A stretch of DNA of 12,618 bases from CAYGHE01 sp964349805 (GCA_964349805.1 CAYGHE010000013.1:1-12618), one strand, 5' to 3'. Counted from the stretch's first letter, positions 4,108-12,106 are shown. Program-made: numbers and translations. Notes: generated by a model not told the origin, from the sequence alone.

Positions 4108-5526
4108 ATGCGAGCTGTGTTCAAACGTACTAAAATTTTGGCGACAATCGGTCCGGCAATTAACAACCCGGACATTTTAAAGCAATTAATTAACACCGGA
4201 GTTAACGGTTTTCGCTTGAATTTTAGTCACGGTGAGTATAGCGAGCGTGACGAGCAAATAGCCTGGATACGTCAAGCCAGTACCGATACAGGCAAGCCCA
4301 TAGCTATTCTGCAAGATTTGCAGGGACCCAAGATACGCCTCGGAAACTTGGCGGAAGACACAAAGGTTCAGATAGGAGATGAACTAATCTTGGACTATGA
4401 AGCCGAGCATCACGGTCTTACGATTCCTGTTCAATACAATCTGGCGCAAAAGGTTAAACCCGACGAGCGATTGTATATCTTTGATGGCAAAATACGCACT
4501 AAAGTTCTTGAAGTCATCAGTGACACCGCTATTAAAGTTCGCGTAGAATCAGCGGGTACATTAATGAGCCGCAAAGGGATTAACTTGCCTGACACTTATT
4601 TTGACGGCGATATTTTGACCCCCAAAGACTTAAAAGATTTAGAGTTTGGGGCTACAAGAGATATAGATTACGTAGCATTGAGTTTCGTGCAAAGCGCTGA
4701 CGACATTCGTAATGTGCGAGAACTATTAGAAAAACATGGTTCAACAGCTAAAGTAATTGCCAAAATAGAGACTCGAGCGGCAGTGGTCGACAAGGTTTTA
4801 GAGGAAATTGTCCAAGTGAGTGACGGCGTTATGGTGGCTCGCGGCGATCTGGCCGTTGAAGCGGGAGCTGAAGTCGTGCCTATTGTCCAGAGGCGGATTA
4901 TCGAATTATGCCGCCGCTACGGGAAACTTAGCATAGTCGCGACTCAAATGATGGCCAGCATGGTGGATGCGCCTGAGCCAACCAGAGCGGAAGTTAGCGA
5001 CGTGGCAACAGCCGTTATTATGGGAGCTGACACGGTCATGCTATCTGATGAAACTGCCAATGGCCACTATCCTATCGAAACTGTGACCGCTATGAAAAAC
5101 GTCATTATTTATACTCAAGAAAACACTTCGGTGACACCTATTGCCGACCCGGTGACTAGCAAACAACTAACCCAAGATGCTATTAGTGCCGCCGCTGTTA
5201 ACTTAGCCGAAAAAATACACGTAGAGGGGATTATCGCCGAGACAAAAAGCGGCGCCGTAGCCGCAAATATAGCCGCTCATCGCCCAAACTTACCGATTAT
5301 TAGTGTAACGAGCGAACCACGCGTTGCTCAACAACTAGCTCTTAGGTATGCCAACAAGGGGTTTTTACGACCAGATGGCGAACACGCTGGTCTAGAAATA
5401 GCTAAAGAGTTGAAAAGCTCGGGCTTCTTTGGGCAAAGGGAATCAATCACGGTTGTTATTGTTAGCGGCCGCCAACCGGGACTTAGCGGGGCAACTGACA
5501 CTATCCGAGTTCGATTAATAGAGTAA
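4108..5526 (+). CDS. pyk: Pyruvate kinase
   Basis: Transfers phosphate from phosphoenolpyruvate to ADP, giving pyruvate and ATP, the last step of glycolysis, in the cytoplasm. The 472-residue length is that of a normal bacterial enzyme. The A domain has KILATIGPA near the N-terminus, the RLNFSHG loop and LQDLQGPKIRLG. The B domain covers about residues 70-165. The catalytic stretch has VIAKIET with its lysine, MVARGDLAVE, and ATQMMASMVDAPEPTRAEVSD, followed by the MGADTVMLSDETANG segment. The C-terminal domain is present from about residue 350. Two departures are visible: DLAVEAG where most enzymes have DLGVE followed by I and P/E, and T after KIE. Activity is still expected. It starts the operon, with the PGK homologue 15 nt downstream. 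The first ATG is used, since KRTKILATIG follows at once as in the family. Confidence 0.96.
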   Translation: MRAVFKRTKILATIGPAINNPDILKQLINTGVNGFRLNFSHGEYSERDEQIAWIRQASTDTGKPIAILQDLQGPKIRLGNLAEDTKVQIGDELILDYEAEHHGLTIPVQYNLAQKVKPDERLYIFDGKIRTKVLEVISDTAIKVRVESAGTLMSRKGINLPDTYFDGDILTPKDLKDLEFGATRDIDYVALSFVQSADDIRNVRELLEKHGSTAKVIAKIETRAAVVDKVLEEIVQVSDGVMVARGDLAVEAGAEVVPIVQRRIIELCRRYGKLSIVATQMMASMVDAPEPTRAEVSDVATAVIMGADTVMLSDETANGHYPIETVTAMKNVIIYTQENTSVTPIADPVTSKQLTQDAISAAAVNLAEKIHVEGIIAETKSGAVAANIAAHRPNLPIISVTSEPRVAQQLALRYANKGFLRPDGEHAGLEIAKELKSSGFFGQRESITVVIVSGRQPGLSGATDTIRVRLIE

Positions 5527-5541
5527 TATATAAGGGTGGGC

Positions 5542-6102
5542 GTGAAACTTTTTAAACAAACTTTGCGGGACGTACCGTTAGATGGTCAGACGGTTTTGGT
5601 ACGAGCTGATTTTGATAGTGATGCAAAAATCCGCGCTAACCTGCCAACAATTAAGTATTTATTAGACCGCCACTGCAAGGTAATTATTATCAGTAGTATT
5701 GAAGAACAAAACACCCTAGAACCGGCGGCGACCAAATTGGCAACTCTGTTAAAGCGCGACATTAGGTTTGTTGATAAAACCGTTGGGGATAAAGCACATC
5801 AGGCAATCAAAAAATCTCCAAAAATAGGCGTTACGGTGTTAGAGAACCTACGATTCCACGAAGAGGAGGAGAAAAACGATCCCGAATTTGCTAGACGAAT
5901 AGCAAAAGATACGGGCGCGAGTTATTTTGTTCAAGATAACTTTAATTTGCTTCACCGCAAACATGCTAGCATGAACGCAATTACGCACTATATCCCTGGA
6001 GTTATAGGGCTGGCGTTAGAAAACGAATTGAAATCTATAGCCAAATCAAATAAAAGCAGAACACTGCCTGGACTTGAAGGACTGCTGGACGCCAAAACGT
6101 AA
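5542..6102 (+). CDS. Half-length phosphoglycerate kinase homologue (N-terminal domain only)
   Basis: This encodes about 186 residues, half the usual ~390-415. I take GTG at 5542, which has AAGG 6 nt upstream and gives the family-like start VKLFKQTLRDVPLDG; GTG at 5536 would add two residues. The N-domain of PGK is followed throughout: VLVRADFD (usual RVDFNVP), RANLPTIKYLL, LENLRFHEEEEKND, then HRKHAS and GLALENEL. It stops where the C-terminal nucleotide-binding domain would begin, and no remnant of that domain is found in any frame before tpiA. Of the substrate-binding basic residues, Arg in LENLRF and in LHRKHAS are kept, but the SHLGRP loop (His and Arg) is replaced by SSIEEQ and the Asn of DFN is Asp. 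It is therefore unlikely to be a working kinase by itself. It may be a regulatory or moonlighting paralogue, or need a separate C-domain. Its place between pyk and tpiA shows it is a retained operon member. Confidence 0.85.
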   Translation: MKLFKQTLRDVPLDGQTVLVRADFDSDAKIRANLPTIKYLLDRHCKVIIISSIEEQNTLEPAATKLATLLKRDIRFVDKTVGDKAHQAIKKSPKIGVTVLENLRFHEEEEKNDPEFARRIAKDTGASYFVQDNFNLLHRKHASMNAITHYIPGVIGLALENELKSIAKSNKSRTLPGLEGLLDAKT

Positions 6103-6141
6103 TTAGAGTAAACTCATAACAAGCGTAAGCGGTATAAATTG

Positions 6142-6945
6142 ATGACACACGACAAAAAACTAATAGTGGGTAACTGGAAGATGAACCTCAATATGCATGA
6201 GGCTAGTCTTTATCTGCATAAATTGGCCGAGATGATACCGATTCGTCGTGATGTCGAGGTAGTTTTGGCGCCGACTGCCCTAACTTTGCAATCACTAAGC
6301 TTGCAGGTTAATCTAAAACAGTTTAAATTAGCTGCCCAGAACTTTTATTGGCGAGATCACGGGGCTTTTACTGGTGAAATGTCAGCTTCGCAACTGCGCG
6401 GCATAGTGCAATACGGCCTGGTTGGGCATTCAGAGCGAAGATATATATTTCATGAGACAGACAAAGATATCAGAAACAAGGTAAGCGCGGCTGTCCGCAA
6501 CAACATACGTCCGATATTATGCATTGGTGAAACGGCTTGGGAGCGTGCTAATAACGAAACGCAAGACGTATTACACGATCAGTTAGTTGGCGGTCTGGCG
6601 AACGTTACCAGTGAAGAAGTAGAACAGATAGTTGTTTCTTATGAACCCGCTTGGGCTATTGGCACTGGTCAGAACGCCCATCCAGTTGACGTAGCCGCAG
6701 TCGCTAAAATAATTCGCCATCACGTGAGACATCTGTACGGATCGGTTGCTGCGGATTCAATGCAGATTATCTACGGTGGTAGTGTAACTACTGATAGTGC
6801 GGCCGATTATCTTAATTTGGCAGGTATTGACGGTTTACTAGTGGGTGGCGCTAGCTTAGATGCTCATGTTTTTTCAGAGATAGTCAAAAAAGCCCACAAG
6901 GGTTCGCAAGTTACTAAAAAGGTTAAAAAGGGCGGGAAAAAATGA
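6142..6945 (+). CDS. tpiA: Triosephosphate isomerase
   Basis: Interconverts dihydroxyacetone phosphate and glyceraldehyde 3-phosphate in the cytoplasm. The 267 residues form one TIM barrel. The catalytic set is complete: NWKMN with Lys13, VGHSERR with His96, and YEPAWAIGTG with Glu168 and the mobile loop, plus the phosphate-binding IYGGSV and LLVGGASL. I start at ATG 6142; a TTG directly before it (6139) is less likely. The ribosome binding site is weak (TAAGCGG, 9 nt away), so translation may depend partly on coupling with the preceding gene, 39 nt upstream. The last ~20 residues after VKKAHKG are an unusual Lys-rich tail (VTKKVKKGGKK) beyond the normal barrel end. The stop codon overlaps the next gene's start (ATGA). 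Confidence 0.96.
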   Translation: MTHDKKLIVGNWKMNLNMHEASLYLHKLAEMIPIRRDVEVVLAPTALTLQSLSLQVNLKQFKLAAQNFYWRDHGAFTGEMSASQLRGIVQYGLVGHSERRYIFHETDKDIRNKVSAAVRNNIRPILCIGETAWERANNETQDVLHDQLVGGLANVTSEEVEQIVVSYEPAWAIGTGQNAHPVDVAAVAKIIRHHVRHLYGSVAADSMQIIYGGSVTTDSAADYLNLAGIDGLLVGGASLDAHVFSEIVKKAHKGSQVTKKVKKGGKK

Positions 6946-7769
6946 CGGATATTGATTTTGACGAGCTAGACAAAGCCATTAATTCACTGGTATCTGGAGA
7001 TAGTAAAAAGGGTACGGCAACCGCAACAATACCCGCTACGCCTGTTGCGCCAGTCGAACCTGCCGTTCCTGTGCTTACTCCTGCACCTGCTACACCTGCC
7101 GCTTCACCCACGCCGAGTTTAACAGTACCTACTCCACCTAGTCGTCCGCAAGGTAGGTTTATGGATGTAGTCCACCCATCCTCAGATATGCGCCCTGGTT
7201 TGAATATACCTGATCGCTCTCCTCGTGAAGGAATTACTATAACGCCGCCAAGCGCCCCTGAACCAGTTATCCCCAAGCCCGAACCTGAGCCAGCCGAAGA
7301 TCCGCCAGCGCCCCAAGACACACCTGTCGAACCTGCCGTTCCTGTGCCCACGCCTACACCTGTCGCTACGGAGTCTCCTTTCCTAAAAGACGCGAAAGTC
7401 GAAAAAAGACCCTTAGGAGGCTTATCGGAAGCGGTTGAAAGAACGCCAGATACTGATTCGCCTTTGCCAGATGAATTACAGCCTGACGTATTATCGCTAG
7501 AATCGGATAACCCGCAGAATCAAACAATGGGCGATACTATATCGACAGAACTATCTAACCCTATAGTTCAATCACATACGCAGGATTTGCCAGCCGATAA
7601 TCAAGAAAACCCTGAACCGATGTATAACGCGGGGACCTACCAACCCGTCCTATCACATCCTGCCAAGAAAAAGGCTGGTTGGTTATGGGTGTTGTGGATA
7701 GTCATTATTTTGTTAGCAGGTGTTGGAGCAGGCGCGGCGATGTACTTCTTTGTCCTACCGTTGCTATAA
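6942..7769 (+). CDS. Tail-anchored Pro-rich membrane protein, unknown function
   Basis: This encodes 275 residues. The start ATG overlaps the tpiA stop by 4 nt (ATGA), so translation is probably coupled. An acidic N-terminal segment (MTDIDFDELDKAINSLV) is followed by a low-complexity stretch of Pro, Ala, Thr, Val and Glu from about residue 25 to 155, interrupted by GRFMDVVHPSSDMRPG near residue 72. That block is the only conserved-looking part, and I recall it from other Saccharibacteria without being able to check. After an acidic disordered stretch, KKKAGW leads into one hydrophobic segment at residues ~246-275, ending at the C-terminus. It should therefore be tail-anchored with nearly all of the protein on one side of the membrane, probably the cytoplasm. 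PVEPAVPV occurs twice, encoded by a 22-bp identical DNA repeat. It may scaffold proteins at the membrane; function unknown. Confidence 0.88.
   Translation: MTDIDFDELDKAINSLVSGDSKKGTATATIPATPVAPVEPAVPVLTPAPATPAASPTPSLTVPTPPSRPQGRFMDVVHPSSDMRPGLNIPDRSPREGITITPPSAPEPVIPKPEPEPAEDPPAPQDTPVEPAVPVPTPTPVATESPFLKDAKVEKRPLGGLSEAVERTPDTDSPLPDELQPDVLSLESDNPQNQTMGDTISTELSNPIVQSHTQDLPADNQENPEPMYNAGTYQPVLSHPAKKKAGWLWVLWIVIILLAGVGAGAAMYFFVLPLL
7053..7347 (+). repeat. 22-bp direct repeat inside the Pro-rich gene
   Basis: 7053-7074 and 7326-7347 are identical over 22 bp and encode the PVEPAVPV motif in both places. They are 273 bp (91 codons) apart, so recombination between them would delete in frame and change the length of the Pro-rich linker. 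Confidence 0.85.
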
Positions 7770-7798
7770 AAACCTCGCGGATGATAGATTGGTAAGTA

Positions 7799-9904
7799 GT
7801 GGATTTGCTTGAAGACTTAAATTTGGCGCAAAAAGAGGCGGTACAGACAACGTCTGGGCCACTTTTAATTTTGGCTGGAGCCGGCAGTGGCAAAACCAAA
7901 ACTCTGACCCATCGCATCGCTTATTTAATTGATCATGAAGCGATATGGCCCAGTGAAATACTGGCTGTTACTTTTACCAACAAAGCGGCTCGTGAAATGC
8001 GAGAGCGGCTGGGTAAACTATTAAATCAAGATAGTTCTAGGCGTGATTTTATGCCTTGGATGGGGACTTTTCATAGTATTTGCGTACGTTTATTGCGTCG
8101 TGATGGCGAAGCTATCAATATTGCGCGAAACTTTATTATTTACGATGAAGACGATAGGCGAGGGCTAATTAAACAGGTTATAAAAAGTTTGGCTATTCAG
8201 CAAAAAGATATCAAAGCTTCTGCGGTAAGCTCGATAATCTCGAATGCCAAGAACGAGATGATCGACCCGAAAGAATATAAGGCGTCAGCCCAGTTTCCTT
8301 ACCAAAAAACTATAGCCGATATCTATAAAGAGTATGAATCGCTAAAGAAACTTGCTGGAGCTCTCGATTTTGACGACTTGTTGCTTGAAACAGTACGTTT
8401 GCTTCGTGAAGCACCTGCAGTACGCGATCGATGGCGAAAAACATTCAAACACATTTTGATTGATGAATACCAAGATACTAATGCCGCCCAGTATCATATA
8501 GTGAAATTTTTGGTAAATGAAGATCGGAATATTTGCGTAGTCGGGGACGATTGGCAATCTATTTATAGTTGGAGAGGCGCTGATTTTACTAATATTTTGA
8601 ATTTTGAGCGAGATTTTAAAGGTACGAAAGTCATTAAACTAGAGCAAAATTACCGAAGCACGGGTAATATTTTGGATGCTGCTGGAAATGTTATAGCCAA
8701 AAACAAGCAACGAACCGATAAGAAATTGTGGACGGATATCGGAGACGGATCCCCCGTTAGAGTACACGAGCTATACGACGAAGCCGATGAGGCCCGTTTA
8801 GTGGCGGAAAGAATCGAAGCTCACGTTAGTATGGATGCCCGTCGATACAGTGACTTTGCCGTACTTTATCGCATGAACGCCCAAAGCTATTCTTTGGAAC
8901 GAGCTTTTCTGCGGGCTAGAATTCCGTATCAAATAGTTGGCGGGGTTCGTTTTTACGATCGCCGGGAAATAAAAGACGTTATCGCTTATCTGAGACTTAT
9001 TTATCAACCCCGCGATACGATAAGTTTTAGCCGCATCGTCAACGTTCCCCATCGTGGCGTGGGCGCCGTTAGCTTAGAAAAGTTTTTACTGTGGAGGTCG
9101 CAACAAAAAGTAGACATAATCACAGCCCTATTGAAGGCGGCAGAGATAACTAGTATACAGCCAAGATTTCGCCAGTCACTAGTTATTTTAGGCGAAAAAT
9201 TGCGTCGTTTGCAGGAAGTAGCAGCATCAAGTACCCCCGCCGTATTAATAGAAGAATTTTTGAATTTAACTGATTACAGAAATTATTTACTGGACGGTAC
9301 TCCGCAAGCCGAGGAGAGGGAAGCTAACGTAGGGGCTCTGTTGTCCGATGCCCAAACCTTCGCGTCTTTGGATGACTTTCTGGAAGAGGCTGCTTTAATG
9401 TCGAGCGCCGATACCGCTAGTGACGGTCAAAAAGTGACGCTGATGACACTGCATGCCGCTAAAGGGTTAGAGTTCCCGGTAGTGTTTATCGTAGGTATGG
9501 AAGAAGGTATTTTGCCTCATGCCAGAGTCTACGATACTGGTCCAGATGCCCTAGAAGAAGAAAGGCGCCTCTGTTATGTGGGAATGACTCGTGCCAAAGA
9601 AGAATTGCATCTAACTTACGCCAAAAGCCGTATACAGTTTGGTCAGCGAAGCTACAATCCCGTATCACGATTTGTTGCCGATATGGGAAGTGAAGCGGTC
9701 TATATTGAAGCAGAAGAAGTTAGTCAGACAGAAGAAGCCTTTTATGATGACAGCATGCCATTTGAGGTGGGTGACAATGTGCGTTCGGCGGCGTTTGGGA
9801 CAGGGGTAATTATAGATGTTGACGGCATGGCATTAACTGTAGAATTCAATGACGGACAGACTAAAAAGTTGAACGCCGAGTACGCCAGGCTAGAGAAATT
9901 ATAA
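7799..9904 (+). CDS. Superfamily 1A DNA helicase, PcrA/UvrD type
   Basis: An ATP-driven 3'-5' DNA translocase/helicase for excision repair, replication-fork upkeep and removal of RecA or stalled RNA polymerase. The 701 residues show all SF1A motifs in order: AGAGSGKT (Walker A, residues 26-33), AVTFTNKAAREM (Ia), DEYQD (222-226, Walker B), GDDWQSIYSWRGAD (III), LEQNYRST (IV), LMTLHAAKGLEFPVVF (V) and RRLCYVGMTRAKEELHL (VI). The last ~50 residues (VGDNVRSAAFGTGVIIDVDG to the end) form the small Tudor-like domain seen in PcrA/UvrD, which contacts RNA polymerase. The start is GTG at 7799, giving DLLEDLNLAQKEAV, the usual NxxQxxAV opening; only a weak GGTAAG precedes it. It is 29 nt after the membrane-protein gene and probably last in the pyk operon, followed by a terminator-like region. 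uvrD and pcrA cannot be told apart by eye, so no symbol is given. Confidence 0.95.
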   Translation: MDLLEDLNLAQKEAVQTTSGPLLILAGAGSGKTKTLTHRIAYLIDHEAIWPSEILAVTFTNKAAREMRERLGKLLNQDSSRRDFMPWMGTFHSICVRLLRRDGEAINIARNFIIYDEDDRRGLIKQVIKSLAIQQKDIKASAVSSIISNAKNEMIDPKEYKASAQFPYQKTIADIYKEYESLKKLAGALDFDDLLLETVRLLREAPAVRDRWRKTFKHILIDEYQDTNAAQYHIVKFLVNEDRNICVVGDDWQSIYSWRGADFTNILNFERDFKGTKVIKLEQNYRSTGNILDAAGNVIAKNKQRTDKKLWTDIGDGSPVRVHELYDEADEARLVAERIEAHVSMDARRYSDFAVLYRMNAQSYSLERAFLRARIPYQIVGGVRFYDRREIKDVIAYLRLIYQPRDTISFSRIVNVPHRGVGAVSLEKFLLWRSQQKVDIITALLKAAEITSIQPRFRQSLVILGEKLRRLQEVAASSTPAVLIEEFLNLTDYRNYLLDGTPQAEEREANVGALLSDAQTFASLDDFLEEAALMSSADTASDGQKVTLMTLHAAKGLEFPVVFIVGMEEGILPHARVYDTGPDALEEERRLCYVGMTRAKEELHLTYAKSRIQFGQRSYNPVSRFVADMGSEAVYIEAEEVSQTEEAFYDDSMPFEVGDNVRSAAFGTGVIIDVDGMALTVEFNDGQTKKLNAEYARLEKL

Positions 9905-9919
9905 TCGTAGAGCATTAGG

Positions 9920-10016
9920 TTTACGGGTCCTGCCGCTCGGTCCGCCCCTAAAAATTTTTTTCGTCTGCACGAAAAACAATTTTTTGGGTGCTGCCCCGCC
10001 TCACGTCACCCGTAAA
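9920..10016. terminator. Nested inverted repeats after the helicase gene, terminator-like
   Basis: An outer 9-bp repeat TTTACGGGT (9920-9928) with ACCCGTAAA (10008-10016) encloses an inner hairpin TTTTTCGT-CTGC-ACGAAAAA (9957-9976). CAA and six T residues (9980-9985) follow the inner stem. GC-rich arms lie between the two (around 9929-9949 and 9987-10000). The inner hairpin and T-run can act as an intrinsic terminator for the pyk-helicase operon. Almost the same A/T layout reads on the opposite strand, so it may work in both directions. It is the main content of the gap between the helicase and rpfB. Confidence 0.55.
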
Positions 10017-10056
10017 ATTAGTAATTATTCACGAGCTGGATTAATCATGTGCTTTT

Positions 10057-10065
10057 TGGTACAAT
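10057..10065 (+). promoter_or_regulatory. Extended -10 promoter of rpfB
   Basis: TGGTACAAT gives a TGn extension and a 5/6 -10 match; the -35 candidate TGGATT (10037-10042) is weak with a 17-nt spacer. Transcription would begin near 10072. The mRNA would then open with a hairpin CTTCAC-TGAG-GTGAAG (10073-10088) that locks GAGGTG in its stem and loop, leaving TGAGG (10091-10095) as the free, closely spaced ribosome binding site. Confidence 0.55.
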
Positions 10066-10098
10066 AAAATGACTTCACTGAGGTGAAGTTTGAGGTTA

Positions 10099-11301
10099 AT
10101 GAATAGTTATATAAATCAAAAATCTAGATCGTCTATCGGCGCGTTTATATCTGCCGCCTTGTTGTTGATAGCTGCCGCTATTTTAATCGTGGCTGGTGTT
10201 AGTCGTGCTCAAGGTGATCCAAGCGACACATCTCGAGGTCGTTTAATCACCATACATGACCGCGGTACGCAGAAGGTAGTCGTAAGTGAATCAGCTACTA
10301 TCGGTGATGCACTAGAAGATGCCGGAATAGTTCTAGAAGACAAAGATATTGTAGAGCCAGCCGCCTCAGAAGAGTTAGTAGCTTCGGATTATCAAGTTAA
10401 TATATACCGTGCTCGTCCAGTTGTAGTGGTTGACGGTGCATCACGCCAAAAGATAATGACACCCTATCAATCAGCCCAACATATCGCCAAAGACGCAGGC
10501 GTCGAGCTTTATGATGAAGACGAGGCTATCCTAGAACGTACCGATGATATATTGGCCGAAGGTGCTGGACTAAAATTAACCATAGAGCGAGCAGTTCCCA
10601 TTGAACTAACTTTATTTGGTAAGAAAATGTCGACGCGTACTCAAGCGAGTGACGTTAAAGGTTTGTTGGAGGAAAAGGGTATAGAGTTAGAGAAAAACGA
10701 CCGTGTAGTTCCTGCGGCATCTACAGAGATATCCGAAAATATGGAAATAAGAGTTTGGCGAGAAGGCAAGCAGACTGTTACGGTTGATGAAGAAGTTAAT
10801 TTCCCGGTTGAGCAAATTCGGGACGCTGATAGAGAAATTGGCTATCGGACGGTGTCTACGCCTGGAGTTAAAGGTGAGCGAACTGTTACTTATGAGATAA
10901 CCATGCAAGACGGCGTAGAAGTGGAGCGTGTTGAAATCGCCAGCGTAACAACCAAATCACCTCAAAAGCAAGTTGAAATTATAGGTGCAAAATCTAGATA
11001 CAGCGAGTCATTACAGCAGTGGCTACTAGCTCTAAGGACGTGTGAAAGTGGAGGCAATTATTCAATCAATACGGGTAATGGATTTTATGGTGCCTATCAA
11101 TTCATGCCAAGTACCTGGAATAGGACGGCAGCGGCTATAGGTCGCCAAGATTTAGTCGGCGTTATGCCTCATGTGGCTAGTCCGGCCGACCAAGACGCTA
11201 TGGTTGTGGCAAACACCAATAGGTCAAGTAGCGGTTTAGCGAGCCAACACCCCGGCTGTTATCGATCCTTAGGTTTATCCCAATTTCCACCAGGTTACTA
11301 A
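10099..11301 (+). CDS. rpfB: RpfB-type resuscitation-promoting factor, peptidoglycan lytic transglycosylase
   Basis: Cleaves the peptidoglycan glycan backbone outside the membrane. In Actinobacteria such factors wake dormant cells; in an epibiont they could remodel its own wall or the host's. The protein has 400 residues from ATG 10099; TTG at 10090 would add three. Residues ~13-34 form a membrane anchor or signal. Three DUF348 repeats follow (from about 47, 104 and 158), each with the TIGDAL-, SAQHIA- or SDVKGLL-type helix. A G5 domain covers about 205-285 (WREGKQTVTV, GVKGERTVTYEI). The C-terminal Rpf domain has LRTCESGGNYSINTGNGFYG and AYQFMPSTW; Glu316 in CESGGNY is the expected catalytic acid. 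The architecture equals that of actinobacterial RpfB. rsmA starts one base after its stop, an order also seen in Actinobacteria, so the two are probably co-transcribed. Confidence 0.95.
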   Translation: MNSYINQKSRSSIGAFISAALLLIAAAILIVAGVSRAQGDPSDTSRGRLITIHDRGTQKVVVSESATIGDALEDAGIVLEDKDIVEPAASEELVASDYQVNIYRARPVVVVDGASRQKIMTPYQSAQHIAKDAGVELYDEDEAILERTDDILAEGAGLKLTIERAVPIELTLFGKKMSTRTQASDVKGLLEEKGIELEKNDRVVPAASTEISENMEIRVWREGKQTVTVDEEVNFPVEQIRDADREIGYRTVSTPGVKGERTVTYEITMQDGVEVERVEIASVTTKSPQKQVEIIGAKSRYSESLQQWLLALRTCESGGNYSINTGNGFYGAYQFMPSTWNRTAAAIGRQDLVGVMPHVASPADQDAMVVANTNRSSSGLASQHPGCYRSLGLSQFPPGY

Positions 11302-11302
11302 C

Positions 11303-12079
11303 ATGAGGGTTAGTCAACCACTAGGACAGCACTGGCTAAAAGACCCGGTCGTATTATCCGATATAGCAAAACATGCCGAACTTAGCGCAGAAGATACCGT
11401 ACTAGAAATTGGTCCAGGCCTAGGGACTCTTACAAGTGAATTATTGCGCCAAGTTCAAAAAGTTATCGCCGTTGAATTCGACAGCGAGTTAGCCCGCAAA
11501 TTACCCGGTCAATTCCCTGGTAAAAATTTGGAGGTAGTAGCGGGGGACATACTGTCTTTTGACGTTTCACGACTCCCCCATGGTTATAAAGTTGTTGCTA
11601 ATATCCCCTACTACATTACGGGGAAAATAGTGCAATTATTAATGACAGCCAAAAACAAGCCGTCCGTGGCTGTACTTTTGGTTCAAAAAGAGGTTGCCGA
11701 GCGGTTGGCTGCTAAACCTGGCAAAATGAGCATTTTGTCAGTTAGTGCTCAGACTTTTGCCGAAGTCACTATAGGGGACGTAGTGCCAGCCAAATTCTTT
11801 AGCCCGCCACCCAAAGTTGACAGCCAAGTAGTTATTTTGCGGATGCGAAAAACTCCTCAGTTTGAACCAATCAATGAAAAAGATTTTTTCAGAGTAGTAA
11901 AGGCTGGTTTTTCAACCAAGCGCAAAAAACTTCGCACCAGTTTGTCTGGTGGTTTACGAATACCGAAAGAGCAAGTTGAACAAATCTTAAAACAAGCAAA
12001 TATAGATTCGGGATTACGCGCTGAATCATTGTCAATAGACGACTGGAAGCGGCTTACTAGAGTTGTGGATAAACCATAA
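11303..12079 (+). CDS. rsmA: 16S rRNA (adenine1518-N6/adenine1519-N6)-dimethyltransferase
   Basis: RsmA/KsgA dimethylates two adjacent adenines in helix 45 of 16S rRNA, using S-adenosylmethionine, late in small-subunit assembly. At 258 residues it is near normal length (~265-290). GQHWLKD at the N-terminus matches the family GQ-F-D block; EIGPGLGTLT is the SAM-binding motif I; VEFDSELA supplies the acidic residue for ribose; NIPYYIT is the catalytic N-(L/I)-P-Y motif; and FSPPPKVDS is the family loop. The C-terminal helical domain is present (FSTKRKKLRTSL to the end). The start ATG lies one base past the rpfB stop with only AGGTTA inside rpfB as a weak ribosome binding site, so translation is probably coupled. 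Confidence 0.96.
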   Translation: MRVSQPLGQHWLKDPVVLSDIAKHAELSAEDTVLEIGPGLGTLTSELLRQVQKVIAVEFDSELARKLPGQFPGKNLEVVAGDILSFDVSRLPHGYKVVANIPYYITGKIVQLLMTAKNKPSVAVLLVQKEVAERLAAKPGKMSILSVSAQTFAEVTIGDVVPAKFFSPPPKVDSQVVILRMRKTPQFEPINEKDFFRVVKAGFSTKRKKLRTSLSGGLRIPKEQVEQILKQANIDSGLRAESLSIDDWKRLTRVVDKP

Positions 12080-12091
12080 CCGTGATAAAAT
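12063..12091 (+). promoter_or_regulatory. Promoter of the prepilin-like gene
   Basis: TTGTGG (12063-12068), a 17-nt spacer that ends in TGA, and TAAAAT (12086-12091) form a -35/extended -10 promoter. It overlaps the end of rsmA. Transcription would start near 12098, leaving a leader of about 9 nt. Confidence 0.6.
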
Positions 12092-12106
12092 AACGCCCAA
12101 AAGAGT

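Noticed and set aside
6100..6141. Frameshift explanation for the short PGK homologue
   Set aside because: Only 39 nt separate its stop from tpiA, and no frame there or inside tpiA encodes PGK C-domain sequence.
6923..7351. 142-codon Gly/Ser-rich open frame on the minus strand
   Set aside because: It is the antisense of the Pro/Ala/Thr-rich coding sequence of the tail-anchored protein and has no ribosome binding site.
10069..10086. Five-codon leader peptide (ATG ACT TCA CTG AGG TGA) before rpfB
   Set aside because: The ATG lies only 4 nt past the -10 element, so it probably falls upstream of the transcription start.
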